This document shows, in pieces, positions 61,534 to 64,000 of a stretch of 64,000 nt of DNA. Made by a program: the position numbers and the translations under genes. Source of the stretch: DATLXH01 sp035576005 (GTDB taxonomy: Bacteria > Acidobacteriota > Thermoanaerobaculia > Gp7-AA8); contig DATLXH010000085.1 of assembly GCA_035576005.1 (NCBI GenBank), forward strand, positions 24,276 through 88,275, in the 5' to 3' direction. The stretch's first letter is position 1. Every line of letters starts with the position of its first letter. Below the pieces are notes generated by a model. That model made no database searches, was not told the origin of the DNA, and saw only the letters and a program-made list of their open reading frames with translations.

Positions 61534-63864
61534 ATGAAGATTCTCACCCGCTACGTTCTCAAAGAGATGATCGGCCCCACGGCGCTGGGGTTCGGTTTCT
61601 ACACCTTCCTCATTCTGATGAAGAACCTCTTTGACTTTGCTGAGCTCATCATCAAGCGTTCCCTGCCCATCTCCACCGTCCTGAGGCTTCTCGGCTGGTC
61701 GCTCCCGCACATCATCGTCCTGACGATTCCGATGTCGCTTCTCTTCGGGATCCTGATCGCCGTGGGCCGACTCTCGTCCGACAGCGAGATCATCGCGATG
61801 CGCTCCTCAGGGATTGCCACATCGTCAATCTACAAACCTGTGTTCTACCTGTCGTTTACGATGTTTCTCCTCACGCTTTACCTGATGGATTCGGTCCTGC
61901 CTGGCGGGAACTCCGCGCTCCAGGCGTTCCGCTCCGAACTCGCCACATCGGGGTTCGAACAGAAAGTCCGTCCCCGCGTCTTTTTTGATGAGTACGAGAA
62001 CCTCGTCCTCTACGTGAATGATGTGGACACGGCTACTGGCGAATGGAGCGGAGTTTTCCTCTCGGACGCGGCCGATCAGGGCAACCAGAAGATCATCGTG
62101 GCGAACAGTGGACGGCTCTCGACCCTGGGTCCTACCAAACAGATATGGGTCGATCTCAAGGGCACTGAAACGCACATTTTCGAGCCTCGCAAACCGGAGC
62201 GCTACGATCTCAACAACAACGCCTCCCAGCGTCTGCTGATCGCGGATGTCAATGGAGATCTGCGAAGCAAACTGTCGACCGAGCGGTCGTGGCGGGAGTA
62301 CAACGTCCGCGAGCTTTATCAAGCGGTCAACCGAAAAACGTTCGAGGATCCAGTCCAACAGCGGGCGGTTCTGGTGGAGCTGCACAAGAAATTCGCGATC
62401 CCGTTCGCCTGCCTCGCGTTTGGTATCGTCGGGCTCCCACTCGGAATCACCAATCGTCGGGGCGGCAAAAGCTCAGGTTTTTCTTTAAGTATTGCCATCA
62501 TCCTCATTTACTACGTCCTGCTCAACAACGGCGAGGATCTCGCTTTGAGCGGCAAACTCCACCCGGCAGTCGGCATGTGGGCGCCGAATCTCCTCATCAC
62601 CGCTTTCGGCATTTACCTGATATCCCGGGCCAACAGCGAACGCGGGTCCGGGGGCGATGGGCGAAAAAGCGCCTGGCGACGCCTCGGCTCCTTGCTGCCA
62701 AAGCGTAAACGACGAGCCGTCGCGCCGATGGCAGTCGAGCAGCAGCCTTCGCTGGCCTCCCGGCTCGATATCCCCTTCCCGAACATTCTCGATCGCTATG
62801 TCATGAGAGAGTTTTTGAAGATGCTCGCCCTGGTGATCTTCTCCACCACGGTTCTCTTTGTAATCGTCGATTACACCGAGATCGCCGGCGACGTAGGCAA
62901 GAACCGCATCCCTTTCCATGTCGTCGCTGCCTACTATCGCTATTACATCTTCCAGCTTCTGAGCTGGGGACTTCCGATCTCAATTCTCGTCGGAACCCTC
63001 GTGACCTTCGGAGTTCTTGCGAAGAACAATGAGGTGACGGCCCTCAAGGCTAATGGCGTTTCTCTGTACAGAACTGCCGTTCCGATCGTCGCGATCGCCC
63101 TTCTCGCGAGCTTTTTCTCTTATGTCCTGCTCGATTTCGTTCTTCCCTACTCGAACCAGAAATTCAATGAGCTCCGCAATCAGATCAAGGGAAAAGAGCG
63201 TCGCGGCGCGTTCAGCGAGCAGCAGAGGCAATGGCTGTTTGGCGATGGCCGGCATCTTTTCAACTTCCTGTCGTACGACAAGACGGCGCGTCAGCTCTCC
63301 GGGGTCCAGGTTTTCGAATTCGCCACGGATGAGTTCCGGCTCACGCGCAGGATCTGGGCGGACAAGGCAACGCACGATGGGACAGGATGGGTTTTCGATA
63401 AAGGCTGGATGCGATCGTTCAGCCGCGACGGCTCAGTTTCCTTCTCGCCGATCACCCGCCCGATTCGACTCCAGTACAAGGAAACTCCGGCAGATTTCGC
63501 TGTCGACGCGAAATCCGCTGATCAGATGACCTTCTCCGAGCTTCGAAGGCACATAGGGACTCTTCAAAAGTCCGGCTACGCGTCAGACGAGTTGACGGTC
63601 AAGCTCTACCAGAAAACATCGTGGCCCTTCATCTGTGTCGTGATGGCACTCATCGCCCTGCCGTTCGCCTTCAAGATTGGCAAGCGGGGCGCGCTTTACG
63701 GCGTAGGTCTTTCGCTTTTCCTCGCCTTCATCTACTGGACGCTCTTCGGGATTTTCACGAAGTTCGGCGAGGTCGGAAACCTTCCCGCCATGCTCGCAGC
63801 CTGGAGCGCGAACATCCTGTTCGGCCTCGCCGCCATTTACATGTTCCTCAGAGTAGAAACCTAG
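61534..63864 (+). CDS. LPS export permease, LptF-LptG fusion
   Basis: A 776-residue protein with two YjgP/YjgQ permease domains in tandem: residues about 1-370 (MKILTRYVLKEMIGPTALGF; EIIAMRSSGI) and about 405-776 (ILDRYVMREFLKMLALVIFS; NNEVTALKANGVSLYR). Each carries membrane segments and a periplasmic jellyroll. They are normally two genes (lptF, lptG) that form the LptB2FG transporter; here one polypeptide should provide both. The 61317-61533 gap is AT-rich (around 61400) and holds no clear promoter. Confidence 0.9.
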   Translation: MKILTRYVLKEMIGPTALGFGFYTFLILMKNLFDFAELIIKRSLPISTVLRLLGWSLPHIIVLTIPMSLLFGILIAVGRLSSDSEIIAMRSSGIATSSIYKPVFYLSFTMFLLTLYLMDSVLPGGNSALQAFRSELATSGFEQKVRPRVFFDEYENLVLYVNDVDTATGEWSGVFLSDAADQGNQKIIVANSGRLSTLGPTKQIWVDLKGTETHIFEPRKPERYDLNNNASQRLLIADVNGDLRSKLSTERSWREYNVRELYQAVNRKTFEDPVQQRAVLVELHKKFAIPFACLAFGIVGLPLGITNRRGGKSSGFSLSIAIILIYYVLLNNGEDLALSGKLHPAVGMWAPNLLITAFGIYLISRANSERGSGGDGRKSAWRRLGSLLPKRKRRAVAPMAVEQQPSLASRLDIPFPNILDRYVMREFLKMLALVIFSTTVLFVIVDYTEIAGDVGKNRIPFHVVAAYYRYYIFQLLSWGLPISILVGTLVTFGVLAKNNEVTALKANGVSLYRTAVPIVAIALLASFFSYVLLDFVLPYSNQKFNELRNQIKGKERRGAFSEQQRQWLFGDGRHLFNFLSYDKTARQLSGVQVFEFATDEFRLTRRIWADKATHDGTGWVFDKGWMRSFSRDGSVSFSPITRPIRLQYKETPADFAVDAKSADQMTFSELRRHIGTLQKSGYASDELTVKLYQKTSWPFICVVMALIALPFAFKIGKRGALYGVGLSLFLAFIYWTLFGIFTKFGEVGNLPAMLAAWSANILFGLAAIYMFLRVET

Positions 63865-63907
63865 GAGCCTGCGCGGTAGAAAGGACGAATGGCTGGTAAA
63901 ATCGGGC

Positions 63908-64000
63908 ATGCCGACAAGTTACCGCGAGTACATGCCCGAGCAGTCGTTGCTACTGCCGCCCTCGTTGCGTGATTGGTTGCCCGAAGGGCACTTGGTTCAC
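63908..64000 (+). mobile_element. IS1182-like transposase, N-terminal 31 codons only
   Basis: The frame from ATG 63908 reads MPTSYREYMPEQSLLLPPSL ending LPEGHLVH at the window edge; this matches the start of IS1182/IS5-type transposases. The bases 63865-63907 should hold the left terminal repeat, not identifiable without the other end. Confidence 0.75.

Overview
The window is GC-rich DNA from a diderm (Gram-negative-type) bacterium. It carries genes for lipid A synthesis and export (lpxB, an msbA-type flippase, an LptC/LptA-type protein, lptB and a fused lptF-lptG), sigma-54, and a regulatory phosphotransferase cluster with HprK and RapZ. It also carries large secreted Ig-like proteins and several families of short inverted-repeat elements. 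Together these fit an Acidobacteriota-like lineage, probably from an environmental genome. That placement is inference: there is no rRNA or other phylogenetic marker in the window beyond the proteins themselves.

Bases 1-19,660 are an accessory, defence-rich region. It opens with the 3' end of hsdR and a type I restriction-modification locus, with several small toxin-antitoxin-like genes (two DUF433 genes, a small antitoxin-like gene, hicB-hicA) between hsdR and hsdM-hsdS. A degraded tRNA-Met and a terminator follow hsdS and may mark an island boundary. On the minus strand come two large genes that may form one conflict system: a DUF262-HNH-HEPN protein (9403-11646) and a nuclease-TPR-GreAB_C-PIN-like protein (5203-9093). 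They are followed by higB and a higA-ImmA fusion with an operator palindrome, a nucleotidyltransferase with an overlapping small partner, a broken phosphodiester glycosidase/metallophosphoesterase/FIMAH gene, and two vapBC pairs, one with a frameshifted toxin.

Bases 19,836-27,200 hold a CNNM/CorC-type membrane protein, a 1012-residue secreted Ig-like protein, an SDR oxidoreductase, a glycine-rich RRM protein and a single-domain response regulator. They also hold two copies of a roughly 185-bp fold-back repeat (element A), one interrupted by a different inverted-repeat element (element B).

From 27,349 onward almost everything is housekeeping and on the plus strand. In order: rpsA, an HU/IHF protein, a HIT protein, small membrane proteins, VanZ-like, lpxB, msbA, a frameshifted lysophospholipid acyltransferase, yicC-gmk-rpoZ-coaBC, a uracil-DNA glycosylase, priA, a membrane Ser/Thr kinase, accA, recJ, lptC/A-lptB-rpoN, two hpf genes, hprK-rapZ-EIIA-HPr-ptsI, miaB, a DUF151 nuclease, parA-parB and lptF-lptG. 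The tight spacing suggests a few long operons. The PTS genes come without EIIB or EIIC and sit beside rpoN, so they are probably regulatory rather than for sugar uptake. Several intergenic gaps hold MITE-like inverted repeats. The window ends just inside an IS1182-like transposase gene.
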